Source: Scleroderma bovista (lineage: Eukaryota > Basidiomycota > Agaricomycetes > Boletales > Sclerodermataceae). From it: 64,000 nt of DNA. Shown here piece by piece: positions 32,336 to 45,562 of the stretch; position 1 is the stretch's first letter; each line of letters begins with the position of its first letter. The notes beneath the pieces are model-generated. The model saw only the letters and a program-made list of their open reading frames with translations, was not told the origin of the DNA and searched no databases. The translations under genes and the position numbers were made by a program. The stretch spans positions 38,612 to 102,611 of the forward strand of contig JAYMGJ010000025.1 in the NCBI GenBank assembly GCA_037178675.1. Direction: 5' to 3'.

Positions 32336-32488
32336 TTGCGGGCATGTTGATCTACACTGCCTGTGTCGGGATGCTTGCTACTGATTTCGTGTTGGAGCCG
32401 ACATTGTGGAGGGGTGGGTGGGTCAGGCAAGCGCTTGCGGTGGGGAGTCTCATACTTGGGGTGTGTGCAATGGGGGTGATATCATAGG
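32336..32488 (+). pseudogene. ZIP 3'-exon fragment, copy 5
   Basis: Last-exon ZIP sequence (GGCATGTTGATCTACACTGC to GGTGATATCATAG) with VEM changed to VGM. It lies outside the main array, beyond the inverted HET gene, which suggests that a unit was copied or inverted together with HET2. Confidence 0.82.
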
Positions 32489-33990
32489 TGTTGATGCTGG
32501 TATCGGGTTGGTTACACCTAAGGCAGCACTTTTCAGTGGAAATCAAGATCTCTCAAACAGGGCCCATCTAGAGACCAGTCATCCACACTGGAATTGTCTG
32601 TCTGGGTGCAAATAAGGTAGTTGTCATACCAAAGTAGATTTATTTGTAAAATTTGCATGAGGCGGTGCTTGGGGCTGCGAACCTGGTGGAGGCATCCAGC
32701 TACAGCGGCCGACCTGTGGCAGCGGAAACACCTGTAGCGTGGGTCTGACGGCACCGGTGTCCTCGAACGGTTGAAGACATGAACTGGCGAGCTGACCAGA
32801 CAGCTGGCAACATGAGTCACGCAACTGGATGCGCAGACATTGCAGACGGTCTGACGGGGCGCGAGGATTCGCAGATGAAGTCGGATAGCGCTATGAATGC
32901 AGGCACATGCGATGGAGGCACGAAAAGTGCATGCGGGCAATGTCGAGGGCTGTAACACAGTGAACATGAGTACGCAGCCAGCCAAGTCAAGCGGCTTTGA
33001 AATATATACGAATGGATCCAGCGGGTGCACGGATGCATTAAGCGTCACGGACGACGCAAAAACAACCGCAAATGCGTTAGAACATGCCGAAAGAAGAAGA
33101 AACCACCTAACCCACCTGTTGGACCTGTGAGAGGGCGACCAGACAAGTCGGGTTCGGGGACCATTCGGATGCATCGAGCGCGCGCATAGTTGGGCAAAGC
33201 GTCGCAGAGACGAAACCGGCTGCAAACGGTGTGGCGGCAAATGAGAGCGAATGTCAGAACAGGTCATTCTGGAACGTGTCGAACTAGAACTAGACTGATG
33301 ACGCAAACCTCACCAAATACACCCGAAATCAAGCCGCCCGAGCTTGCAGGTCGATGGAGAAGGGTCGGCATTATACTCAAATGCACCGATTGAGGTCCTG
33401 AGCATGACGAATCGAAAGGGCGCCCTTGGATGGGTCGAGAGCGCAGACGAGCGGATTGCTGCAAGTGCGGACGGTGGAACGGCCAGCGATGGTGACGGTG
33501 GATGGGGCGGCGGTAGCACGAGTGAGCTGGCTGGAGAGTGTCGGTACTAGCGCTAAGGTCAAAGCTTACAAGTGTTGTCCGGGCCGAATGTCAGTTGAGC
33601 GCTGGAGATCAAGCTTCAAGGTAAGCGTTCTTGATCGATTGGCAAGAACAGCGGCTTACACGCAAGTCGATACTTATGGAGCCGTCGAAAGCAAACTTGG
33701 GACCGAATAAGCGCCGACGACGCGACTCCAGATTTGAAGGTTGCGAGCGCTGCGACGTTGATCAAACGAAGCAGCGGAACTAGTACTACGAATCCTGCTC
33801 TGGTGGCCCAACTCCACCTTCGTCCAGACCAATACTTATTGCAACATTCCATAGCAAAAGGATGAATATCTCCAAGCCTGCAGCAAGTGAAGGCAACTTC
33901 TGGGTAGTAGTGGTACTCCGAAGCCCCTACTCCTAATCCCCGGGGCGCACCCCTATACCCTTTCCACTGGCCCGCCTGGTTAAATACTCC
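32489..33990. other. anonymous segment, possible retroelement debris
   Basis: GC-richer than its surroundings. The minus strand stays open for 257 codons (32533-33306) with a CFRCHRSAAVAGC zinc-knuckle-like block near 32720, as in retroelement Gag, but the flanking residues look like noise. The plus strand has shorter Gly/Ala-rich frames. The 5' region of SEC7 must lie near its right end. Confidence 0.35.
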
Positions 33991-33996
33991 TGCCAG

Positions 33997-36900
33997 ATGC
34001 AACCAAAACTTCCGTCACCAGCAGAAGTTGACAAAGATATGACTGGTCTCGAGCTGGAACCATCTACAATTCGCACTGTGGTCCAACCCGCAACTACTCA
34101 CCACGAAATCCTACACTGCGAGGCACCTACCGACGAGTCTTTTCCACAGGTCCTCCTTCCAGTGACTCCCAACAAATCATCCCCGCTGGCCCCAGCCAAT
34201 GACCTCGCCACGCTCGTGTTCTCTTCACAGGCACACTTGGTGGATAAGGCCATATATGATGATAGAAAGCCGCAGACCCTAGAGTCCAACGTCAGCATGC
34301 CATCTACGGCACGTCATGACTGCTCATTGGCCATCTCCCGTGGGCATACTGTGCCTGTATTGTTGATATCATCAGCGCTCGAGACAATATTAGCCTCCAA
34401 GGAAGCCAAACTGTCTGTCCCGCTCCACAACTCCGCTCGGAAGGCCTTGGAAACGATCCATGCTAGTCAAGTTGGCGATAAGCCACGGGATATCTTCGAG
34501 CCTCTTCGTCTGGCATGTGAAACCCGGAGCGATAAATTAATGATTACAAGCTTAGACTGTGTATCCAAGTTGATACCGTATTCGTTCTTCGCTGAGGAGG
34601 CCTCTAGCCAGTCTCTTCCTTCTCACTCACCCTCGCCTGCTTTACGTGAACAACATTCTATGGCCGCATCACAGATTAATATCCCTCAGCCGTCCTTTGT
34701 CGACCTCGTTGTCCACACTATTACAAGTTGTCAGTCTGAAACAACGTCAGAGGCCGTGTCTGTGCAGGTCGTTAAAGCTTTACTTGCCTTGGTACTATCT
34801 CCTACCACCAACGTGCACGATTTCTCCCTCCTCAAGGCTCTTCGCACTGTATACAATGTTTTCCTTTTGAGTACAGACCCCGTCAACCAAATGGCCGCTC
34901 AAGTTGGACTCACACAGATGGTGCATCATATCTTCACACGCTGCCGATCTAGTCAATACAACAACTCCAAGGATGCGTCAAACTTCAGGCCATCTGTGAG
35001 TTCCGGTAGGTTTCTGCCTTCTTCCAACAACATGGCCATGACAATCCAATCACGTCCTTTTTTGTAGTTCCAGAACCTGGCTCTCCAGAAGAAGATGTAC
35101 AGTCTACACCTGAAGCCGACCAGGGTTACGAACACAATGTATCGCCATACCTAGGTGGTGGTGTCCCTTACTCCCAGAAGGAAGCTATAGATAGACATGT
35201 CCCTGAAATAGAGATGTAAGCCTCATGTAGATCCGTGCGATGCAAATCTGACACGACTCAAGGACCGACAGTTCGTCATTTGCATCAGTTATACCACCAG
35301 AAAATGGACACGCACAAAGAGGCCTCACAACCGATGACATATTCATCAAAGACGCAATTCTGGTCTTTCGGGAACTTTGCAATTTAACGATGGAACCCGT
35401 CATTGGTGAGAGGTGTGTCGTGTGCTCAATTGTTCAGATTACTCGGCTGAATCCTTTTTCAGCGAGCATGACCTGAAATCACATGCAATAAGATCGAAGC
35501 TTCTGTCTTTACACCTACTTCTGGCCGTGCTGAACTCGCATATGACATTTATTGTCGATCCTACAGCAATCGTCTATTCGACTTCCTCACACAAAGAAAT
35601 GACGTTCATGCAGGCCATTGACCAATACCTTTACCTGTGTCTGAGCAGGAACGTGGTGAGCCCAGTGCCCCGGGTGTTCGAAGTTACTACCGAGATATTT
35701 TGGCTTGTCCTTTCCGGCATGCGAACCAGACTGAAGGTGATTAGCTATTTATCCGTGTGCTCGATTTCACCTGATGTCAAGTGTCAGAAGGAAATTAAAG
35801 TCCTACTTCATGAAATATTTTTCCCCATCTTGGAGATGCGAACGTTCACATTGAAGCAAAAAGCGACCGTTCTTGCAATGCTGTCTAAACTTTGTCAAGA
35901 ACCACAGGCACTTGTTGAATCGTATCTAAACCACGATTGTGACAGTGACTCCATCGACAACGTTTACGAGCGGTGAGTGCTTCCTAACACAATAACCACA
36001 CGAAGTTGAATATTCGCCAGCCTGATAGCCACTATCTCCAAAATTACTACCATTCCGTACTCGACATCGCAAAGCAAGGGAAACGAACCTGCCGGTCCCA
36101 CAGTTACTTCCCAAACAAAAGTTCAGGGATCACAACACGCCCCCGGAGCCATACCTGTATCGGGGATGGTAGACACATCGAGGATTGACCTTTCTGAAGG
36201 ACAATTAAGGAGGCAAGCTCTTGAGTGCTTTTCCAGTGTTCTGGGGTCACTAGTCGCTTGGGGAACCACTGCAGGCAAGACGCCAGTTGGCAACAACATG
36301 GAGATCGCACGTACCCAAGCAAAGGACAAGACCAGCTATGACGTTACGTCTTCAGATTCGCTAGACATAACCATGGCGACTTCTGAAGACTCTGAGGCGC
36401 TTTGCCAGTCCATATCTGCCAATATTGCCGATGATCCTACAATATTTGAGCTTGCAAAGCGAAAGAAGATCACTTTGATGGAGGGGATCAAGAAGTTCAA
36501 CTTTGAACCAGAGCGTGTAATTGATTCATCGTCATTCATGATTATTTCTTATTACACTAATTAGGGTATTCAATTTCTCATCGAAACTGGTTTCATCCCA
36601 AGTTCATCGCCATCCGACATCGCACGATTCTTACTAACAACAGATGGGTTGAGTAAGACTATGGTAGGTGAATACTTAGGCGGAAGGTAACACATTTCTG
36701 TTGCTACTACCACGACATTTTTGCCCTTACAACACCGTTCACAGGAATGAGGTGAATGTAGCTGTTATGCATTCATTTGCGGATTCCTTAAACTTCCAAA
36801 ACTTGGGTTTCGTGGATGCCCTTCGCTTATTCCTGCACCAATTCCGTCTACCAAGCGAAGCCCAGAAGATCGATCGCTTCATGCTAAAATTCGCTGAGAG

Positions 36901-39900
36901 GTACATCAATGGGAACCCCCATACTCCACTTAAGAATGCAGGTGAGCAATCGCACGCTTTCCTTGCTTGAAGTACCTGAACCTAAGTTCTATCCTAGATA
37001 CCGCTTACGTCCTTGCATATTCTATTATCATGCTCAATACGGATGTTCACAACCCGAAAATCAAGCACCGCATGACCAAGGCTGACTTCATTCGAAATAT
37101 CTGCACCACTAACGATGGGGATGAGCTCCCAGAAGAATTCCTATCGAGCGTATTTAATGACATTCAGAACAAGGAGATTAGGATGAGCGATGACTTAGAT
37201 CGGGTGACCTTACCAGATACGGGAGCCAATGTCAGAAGGGACCTTCAGAAAGAGGCTTGCATTTTACAGTCAGGTGGGATGACGAACAAGGCAGAGGTTT
37301 GTTGACTTCTTCTACTTCATTCTCTGCTCTCACATCTTTCAGGCACTTTTCTCAACTTCAATGCAGTCTCAGAGCGGATCCGATGCAGATGAACAGTGCT
37401 TTCATGCTCCGCACTTTGTTCATGTTCGGTCAATGTTCCAAGTTGCTTGGACATCTTTCCTTTCAGGTCTTTTTGGGCCACTTCACAACACCGATGATAT
37501 GGAGATTGTGGATCTTTGTCTGGGTGGCTTCAAAAACGCCATTCGTATTGCGTGTTTCTTCAATTTGGAATTGGAGCGCAATGTATTTGTGACGTCATTG
37601 GCCAAATTCGCCTTGCTGAATAACTTCGGGGAAATGAAGCCCAAACATATGAAAGCTATAAAGACGCTGCTGGAGGTGGCAATAAATGAGGGGAACAACT
37701 TGAAGGCATCTTGGCGTAACGTCCTTTCTTGTATCAGTCGATTGGAACATATGCAGTTGATTAGTAGTGGCATTGAAGATCCGGATATAAAGAAAGGGTA
37801 TGTGTTCTGACGTTGATCAGTGGACGAGAGCTGAGTGTTTTCTAATAGAAACTGTAAACTTCCCGCAGAAGAGCTTGCCAATGAGAGCCGGTCAACCCAT
37901 ATCACAGCTGCTGCTGATATGGTCTTCTCCCATACTCGTTACCTTTCAGGGGTTTGTCTTTTCTATCCTGTCGTGACAGTTCACGCTAATTGCAACAATT
38001 TCTAGACAGCTATTGTCGACTTTGTTCAAGCACTTTGTGACGTTTCCTGGGAGGAGTTACAATCATCTGGCCTCTCACAACATCCTCACTTATTTAGCCT
38101 TCAAAAAGTCGTCGAAATATCGTACTACAACATGGATCGCATTTGCTTGGAGTGGTCAAATCTGTGGGGTATCCTCGGGGAGCACTTTAACCGAGTAGGT
38201 GTCCTCACTCCACATGACCATCACTGTTACTCACGAAAGTTAGGTTTGCTGCCACAGCAACCCCCATGTCGCATTTTTCGCTATAGATTCTTTGCGACAG
38301 CTCTCTATGCGATTCTTGGAAAAGGAAGAATTACCATGTTTCAAATTTCAAAAGGACTTCTTGCAGCCTTTTGAACACACGATGTTGCATACTACTAACC
38401 CAGACATGCGTGATATGGTAGGCAATCGGTCACAGTTAAACCTGAGCATCCGGTATTGACCCGCTTTCCAGGTCTTGCAATGTCTTCAGCAAATGATACA
38501 GGCTCGAATGCAGAACCTGAAATCCGGTTGGGAGACCGTGTTTGGCGTGTTATCTGCTGCCTCGAAAACACCCGCAGGTATGTCTTATGGGGAACACTTG
38601 ATTTGGCACTAAGGTTGTTCCGTCAGAGCGAATAGCCAGCTCAGACTTCGAGATCGTTACTGAAGTAAACAAAGAACATTTTGCAGCAATTATCCGTCAT
38701 GGTGCTTTCGCCGATCTGATGGATTGCATCACAGCATTCTACAAAGGTAGCGAGCATCAGAAACTTAGTTTGCTTGGGTTTGCAATGCTGCGCAGCATGA
38801 TTCCTGTCATGCTTAGGCCTCCTCCGTGCATTGTTCGTTCAGAAAACCATTTACTCGACAAAGATAGCAGAATACAGTTTTGGACGTACGTGCTATCTGA
38901 TCTCCACGACATTATTATGAATGGGAAAGATCTTGAAGTACGACGACTGTGAGGGATGATCTTGATAGTACCAGATACATTGAAGGCTGAGCTCTTGATT
39001 TAGGGCTCTCGATGCATTATTCACAGCATTGAAATCATACGGAAGATTGTTCCCGGTGGAATTCTGGAATTATATATTCCAGGAGCTACTCTTCCCGATT
39101 TTTTCGGTACTGAAGTCCAGGCAAGATATACCATTTAGTACGCAGGAAAACGCGAGCGTATGGCCATCGACAATGATGGTTCAAGCACTACCCGCTTTCA
39201 TTGACCTGTATACATTTTACTATGACCTGCTTGAGCGTTTCCTCGATGGTCTACTGGATCTGCTGTGTGTCTGTATTTGTCAAGGTGCGTGACGCTTATT
39301 GTACTTTACAAATTCTTACTCTTTCGGAAGAAAATGAAACACTCTCCAAAATCGGGACATCATGTTTGCAGCAATTTGTCGAGAGGAATGTACAGAAACT
39401 TAGCACTGCACGATGGGAATGTGTTACCTCTACATTCGTTAAGCTTTTCCAATCGACCACTCCCCATCAATTGTTTTGCAAAAGCCTACGCGTTTCCAAA
39501 TCCACGGACTCCGATGGTGAGAAATAAACTGTCTTCTGAGCTGCTTTTATTGACCCCTGCGATAGATTTCCAGAGAGAGATGATTCTCCCTGTCGCCATT
39601 GCCGCTACTAGTGAACATATGTCAAGTGAAGTCAAGCCTTCACTCAATGTCCGTAATAGGACCTTCAAAGAGATCATCGTCAAATGTGTACTCCAGCTAC
39701 TCCTCGTTGAAACAACTCACAATTTGTTGCGGAACGATGTCATTTACACCACAATACCCCAGGATCAACTCCTCAGACTAGTGGATGTTTTGGCTAATAG
39801 TTATGAATTTGCTTCCAAGTTCAACAGTAACAAGGAACTTCGTGTTGAACTTTGGAAAGTCGGTGAGTAGCGCCAGGTTGCACCAGAACGATATGTTTGA

Positions 39901-40409
39901 CGATGACGTAGGGTTCATGAAACGTCTGCCCAACCTTGTGAAACAAGATTTGAGCAGCGCAACCGCCTTGGTTCACATCTTGCTGAAGATGTACTTCGAC
40001 GAACGGCCTGAACAGAAATCAGCACGACCACGAATCGCTGAACGTCTCCTACTGTATGATACATTTCTTGTTAGGAAACAACGCAGACTAATCAACATTG
40101 CAGGCTGAGCTTGGACATTCTCTCGAATTATGCCAAATTACGGACAGACACTCAAGCCGTGAATATCTTAGCATGGACACCTGTTGTAACAGAAATTCTC
40201 GATGGCTTCTGCCACTTCGATGAAAAAATGGTGGGTTTATTGCTACAGTCATGGAAGCTGGCCATAACAAGGATCATCAGATGCATTTACCCATCATTTA
40301 TCCACTTTGCACAAGTCTCCTGGCTCAAGACATGGTACCAGAGATAAGGCTGGCCTTGAAGAGATATTTTGAGCAAGTATGGAAGCTTTATGATCAATTT
40401 AATAGATAG
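33997..40409 (+). CDS. SEC7: SEC7/BIG-type Arf guanine-nucleotide exchange factor
   Basis: Golgi/trans-Golgi regulator that loads Arf1 with GTP to start vesicle coat formation. I could join 21 exons with agreeing phases (first 33997-35005, last 40281-40409) into about 1,797 aa, close to the family's 1,800-2,000. Domains in order: DCB (about 120-330, [16 protein letters not shown]), HUS (about 420-590) with the HUS box as NHDCD where NYDCD is usual, the Sec7 domain (about 728-915: [56 protein letters not shown] with the catalytic glutamate finger, [20 protein letters not shown]), then HDS repeats ([42 protein letters not shown]-like [23 protein letters not shown]). The usual LPGEAQ is LPSEAQ. 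An alternative final intron would end at 40462. Confidence 0.93.
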
Positions 40410-41330
40410 TTCTTCATGTGTCATATACTCCATCCGAGAATCTAATGATAGCAAAGGAATGAAGTTGGGACAATGGCACCCTTCTAAACACTTGGGTGTG
40501 GTCTAGTATGTAGTCTTCTCGAACATGTTCTTGTTCCTAACATCCCAAGACGCCGGATTGACGAATCAGGGGGAACAGTCTTCTGTACAAAAACTATGAC
40601 TACGTCATGGTAATCTCATACGAGGCTGTCTGATAAGAGCACCAATTTCTGTTTGGGTCTTACACCATGTATTAGATAAAAGAAAATCCGACATACCCGC
40701 AATGTGTAGAGCCCTGGCAGCAGGGTTCGCTGGGGCTGTGGAGAAATGATGCTGCACCCTTTACAATATTGTTACACGGATGCATGTATTTCATATGTAG
40801 GCTTTCCATTGCAACCCTGAGCAGATGCGAGGGACTCACATTCTGGTGGCAAGAATCCACCTCTTTAGCTACGTCCAAGGTAAGTCAGGAATTGGAATCC
40901 CTCGGTCCACACACCACGCATTTGATACTCATGCACGCCCTCACGTTGAACCATTGATGGTTGCGCCAAAGGAATCGATACGAGTCTCATTCGCACTGGA
41001 TGATTTCCCACTCAAAGCAATAGATAAACCCAAGGCTGAAATGCCCGTCGTCACTTCTGCGATCAGGAATGGATTCATAGAAGCACAACAAATAACCGGG
41101 AAATCTCACCATATCTGTGCATGCTCCACGCCAAGCGAGTGCGTATGTGGACGACTTATTTCGCTGTGGCCTCACGACAATGCGGCCGAGTGGACGACGG
41201 CGCACGAAAGCAAATATGGAAGTGGGTCCGCAGCGAGTAGATTACTCACCATTCAAGATCGATCCCTTGGGGTATACGCTAGACTACATGACTGGGGCAA
41301 TTCTACACCTCAGGGGTAAAAATGCCCCCA
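40410..41330. other. downstream of SEC7, coding unclear
   Basis: A plus-strand frame at about 40950-41110 reads like protein (PKESIRVSFALDDFPLKAID, then AEMPVVTSAIRNGFIEAQQ). Another at 41200-41335 does too (VDYSPFKIDPLGYTLDYMTG). They lie in different frames with no clear intron between. They may be remnants of one unrecognised gene. Confidence 0.3.
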
Positions 41331-41339
41331 AATAGAATC

Positions 41340-41943
41340 ACATCATAATCAAGGTACTTACAGCTGCATAAGGCTTGGGGAGTGATGGAGGCGCCTCATA
41401 AAATACAAGGGCCATCGATGGACGACTGTACAAAGAACTTTTCTAGCTCAAATTAGAACCCGACAAACCTCGATTACACTCATTAGATTTTGTGAGTTCC
41501 TAGACGTGCACATATCTTCGTGCAGGGGTCGCTGCAGGTCAAATACAGAGGGCATGCACCGAGGGCACAGTATGTTAGGCAGGGTACGATGAGGCGAACG
41601 CATTAGGGCATGGGATACCGAAAGAGCATCTCCCTAGACGAATCAAGCAACTTACCAACGAGTTGTTGAACAGCGCGAACTTCGAAGGTGTAATCAGTGC
41701 ACTTCTGTCTATTATTGTGAACAAAAACGGGGCGTCGAGATAAATCTGTGGGGATCTTCGCGTGCGTAAGGCTTCATCGGGAAAGACTGCGAATACGTTG
41801 ATGTCCAAGAAGTTTGGACTTACAGTGATGGCGGAAGGGTGAGTGATCTCGATTCTCGAAGGCAAAATAATGTCCTCATGCGGAGATTCAAAAAAAAAAT
41901 CCTGGATGCTTATGTAAACCCGCACATGACCGACCAACGTCAA
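41340..41943 (-). pseudogene. unrecognised array gene, copy 4 (5' part)
   Basis: Minus strand. An ATG at 41943 opens MTLVGHVRVYISIQDFFFES, then ILPSRIEITHPSAIT, a GTAAGTCC...CCCACAG intron, then IYLDAPFLFTIIDRSALIT and a second donor. The following exon matches 21120-21190 but has an extra C (GACCCCTGC versus GACCCTGC), which shifts the frame. Sequence matching stops after the CTGTAA block, where the 20.9 kb copy continues into its main exon. It is useful mainly because it shows the gene's 5' end. Confidence 0.5.
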
Positions 41944-42350
41944 CGACAGCCACTAACGGGGACGACGACGACGGAATCTTATACCCCAGGCATGCTCAGG
42001 CGGATGAGTAAGTAAAATTTCCAGATCACATTGATGAACCACTATCATCACCATGATGATCGCACCTTGTGCAGCCACCGCCGCCGTGGGCACCTGAGAT
42101 GGGCCCAACGGCAAGCCTGTACAGCTATCGCTTGTTTGGAACAACCTCCATGTAAGCTTTGTAGTCGGCGTGTCTGTAACGGATGTAGTGGCTTTGGATC
42201 TTGTGGACAGGAAGGGGCCCGACAAGCACCGGAGTCCACGTCAAACCCAAAATACAACCGTCGCGCGAGGTTGGACACCATCATACGTACTTGAAATGTA
42301 AACAGTTCTGCGAAAACGGTTCACAGTATGTTTCAATACCCAGTCCTTTC

Positions 42351-43889
42351 TCACCAACCATTTAAATAGTCATTTATGTCTTCTCTATGCTGTCTCGGAC
42401 TGGCTGTGACCATGAGAAGAGCATTGAGATCTGAAATCTCCACTTCGGCCCTCACACCCTCTCCAAGTTTAGTTTCAGCCTTCATGACAAAACTCGATGT
42501 CACAGGAGCAGTGGCTCTAGCTGGCAAATGTGGTCTGTTTCCGACATATAGCCTACCATAAAGTGTGAGGGCATACCCGAATATTAGTATCGACACCACA
42601 CCAGATCGGTATGTTACTCTTGATTGACACCCTTTAATGTCACTCTCCTTTCAGTGTACTACTCACCTGGATTCTAAATCTCTGTGCACTCGGATCCTGT
42701 TTCAATAAACCACTTCCAGACATGTACTGGTGCATACAGGCCTCGGAAGGAGAGTCAGTAACTATGAAACTGTGAATTATTGTCTTATTTAGAAGTACGT
42801 CGTAAAAATCGCATGTAATATTTTACTCCACCAGTGCACTTTGACGTGGCGAACTCCCCCCGAATGACCACTTTAATTCGGCTTGATTCAGGCGAGGCGA
42901 TGGCACGGCGTTACCTTGTAACAAGCAAATGGTTTGTTATTGGATCTAAGCTCTTACATCCGCCCATCGAATAAAATCGCAACAAAAGATACCTATGCTG
43001 CAGCACGAACTGCTATTGCACTTTGTTGTATATAAGGTGAGTTGGAGAGTTGGTCAAGTTGGATGTCCTACAACTCACACATTTCAGAAACACTTAGGAG
43101 CAGGTCCCAATGCCGATGTCGTTCATCTCGGTATCATAAACGTCTGGGGTAGGTAGTGTCAGCAGCTACAAGAGAAATCGACCAAAAGAGTAGCATGGAC
43201 GTGACACTGGGGAAACAGACCAAAATTTTTGATGGTCAAGAGGAGAAAAATTATTTGAAAAATGTGTCCCATTGCATTGCATTTTACATAGATGTAAGAG
43301 TGAAACGCATCCATCAAATCATGGCATTGGGTGACGTTCCTAGTATTTGCTCGGTTATTTAGCTCCGTGCGTGTATTTTCCGCGCGTGATTGCTGTTTGC
43401 CTGGAGTTCATCAGACAAAAGAGACTTTAGGGACATTCATATGTGGGATCCAATAAAATAGGAGGTAAGTTCGAGCCTTGTACTTACTTTGGTTGAGATA
43501 CAGGACGAGGCCGAGACCAAGTGATTCGCATGGTAATAAAAGGTGTCACAAGATAACGATGAGAAGCTGGCGGCCGCCATTACATGCCAGTGATACGACC
43601 TAGAAAACAAGAAAGAACCCACTGGATTTTCTGCATAAACTGGTACTTGGAACCATCAAATGGATGCTCAAAACCAAGGACATATCTCACAATCCAGATT
43701 TGACCACACCAACCTGGAAGCTTCAGGAGCCGTGCTTCGTTTTCCAAGTTTTTGTGCATGTTAAAACTGATACGATATTCATGGTCAAAACCCTACAATG
43801 AAGCAAGAGAAGAAGTAAAAAAGAACCCACATTGGTGCATACAAGTCCATCCACGGCGTCTGCCCAACTACTGACGCATCGGCGCTCAT
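42351..43889 (-). CDS. uncharacterised multi-exon gene
   Basis: Minus strand. It starts MSADASVVGQTPWMDLYAPM at 43889. A GTTCTT...TTGTAG intron leads in phase to GFDHEYRISFNMHKNLENEA, RLLKLPGWCGQIWIVRYVLG, FEHPFDGSKYQFMQKIQ, then an intron to SYHWHVMAAASFSSLSCDTF. Further on come VVIRGEFATSKCTGG (about 42850), FIVTDSPSEACMHQYMSGSG with LLKQDPSAQRFRIQ (about 42690-42760) and, last, RPHLPARATAPVTSSFVMKA with LGEGVRAEVEISDLNALLMV, ending at 42351. Joins in the middle (43.45 to 42.9 kb) are not resolved, so this could be two genes or one broken gene. I do not recognise the family; the peptides look soluble and conserved-type. Confidence 0.5.
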
Positions 43890-44689
43890 GATTTCAACAG
43901 GATGTGGGCGAGTGCATGTTATCTTGTGCCACCTCATCTTGTCGTGCTGTGTAGGCACGTGGCAACCTCGGCTACTCTGAAAATGTATGCAAAGATGATA
44001 AGACCTATGTATATCACAGCGGAAGGTTCGAAGGAGATAAAAATGTGGATTGACTTGGCAATTATCGGCCTGCCATGAGGGTGGTTGCTGTATGTTCAAT
44101 GCAAGCTAATATCCAACGTACACGGTACCCGGACCCGGATTCTCCGTCGTCAGGCCGTTCAGGTTAGCTCCACATAGTAGATCAAGAATACTACGAGAAT
44201 TGGACGCACTCTGCATTTGTACACTTTGGACGAACTTGACATGAGCAATAGGTCTTGGTCGTGGACCACCCTTGCTTGCGCGCACGAGCCATCGAAACTT
44301 CTCGAATTGGCAGTCCACAGTCCGAGGCATCCGAGGCGCGCCCTCGTGTCGGAGATTCAAAATAGATTACCCCGGCTTGGTTTCCTGACTCACGCAGGAT
44401 TTCAAAAGTTTCAAGGTTTCTCCACTGCAATTAACCACAGCACCTCCTATCGACCTTCCCTCTGTGCGCTGTTTGTGGTTTGAAATGTCGATCGACGGCT
44501 CTACGGCGTGAGGGAGATAAAGGCCAGCTTCCGACCACCTGTAGGGACATAGGGACTCCTGATAGATTAATCCTAAGGTATGTACCAACATTGGAGGATG
44601 CTAAAATGCATAGCCAATCCTTTGGAGAAGATGGAAACACGGATAGGCCTTTTGTCCAAGGGTTCACACCCTGATCCCGATAACCCATG

Positions 44690-45215
44690 AATGTGAGCTC
44701 GCGACCTATCCTTACCTTCGTATTACTGATCGCAGCCAACCTGTAGATTACTTTAGTTTCCAGATGTAATATTCCCCATGGATGGAGACTGACGCGACCA
44801 CGGTCAACAGAAGCTGGTCATCGCCTCCAGCCCAACGAAGCCCCAGCCTTGAGAGTCTCAGAAGGTAAGTTTCGCTGACCAATTTTACCGCAGCACCACT
44901 GAGCATCGACTATCTGTAGCGAGATGGAGGTCACTCAGCAGATCCAGATACCCAATCGGTACCTGAGCGTTAATGTCAGTGCATCTTTGGCTACCGCTGG
45001 ACTCTGTCGGTGGAGTTCCCCGTACTTATTCCTGGGCTCACGAAGAAAACCCGTAGGCGCAAAGCACTGACAATGACATCAAGGAAATGGGAATGTCTCA
45101 TGGAGAAGTGTGGAGCTCGATTCATACGCTTTGAACAGCTTAAACGCACATGAGATGCATACATACAGACGAAGAGCGTGGGTTGTTTCCTTTGGACATT
45201 CTGATGCGAGTAGGC
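44690..45215 (+). pseudogene. C2H2 zinc-finger gene relic, unit 1
   Basis: Decayed copy of the gene at 49.4 kb. Recognisable are the basic linker (VLIPGLTKKTRRRK-like, around 45020-45065) and the first finger (ECLMEKCGARFIRFEQLKRT, around 45095-45150). The first finger is interrupted by a TGA where the intact gene has CACACC, and upstream exons are scrambled. The second finger is missing. It lies left of the small secreted-peptide gene of the same unit. Confidence 0.8.
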
Positions 45216-45562
45216 TTTGAAAATTACACTTGGAGCACTACTAGTTTCTCATCGAGGTTTACAGGCTTTGCTTAATCAAACATTGGAGAGTCCAACACCA
45301 GCCACGTCAATCTCCATGCTTCAAGCAAAGGTACACCAAAGATTTGAAGGCCAGTAATCTTTTCGGGGGCAGGAAGGGGAATTGATTCAATAATTATAGT
45401 AAACTGCATTCGAACCAATGATCTGCAAGTTGAAGATTCTAGTACAAATCAGTTTGTATCAACAATGTAGCCGTGTGCCACGCACATTTGACCAGAGTTG
45501 GCATCCTGCCATCGAGCACTAAAAAACAATTAGAGTATCTTTCTCTATTTGTCTTTGGGAGA

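Noticed and set aside
32533..33306. 257-codon minus-strand ORF with a CFRCHR block
   Set aside because: Composition looks like a shadow of GC-biased sequence, there is only half a zinc knuckle, and no splice or family support. Left as an anonymous segment.
40410..40506. Extra terminal SEC7 exon reached through a GTATGG...GCAAAG intron
   Set aside because: The acceptor leads straight to a stop (GAA TGA) and adds one residue; reading through to TAG at 40407-40409 is simpler, though either is possible.
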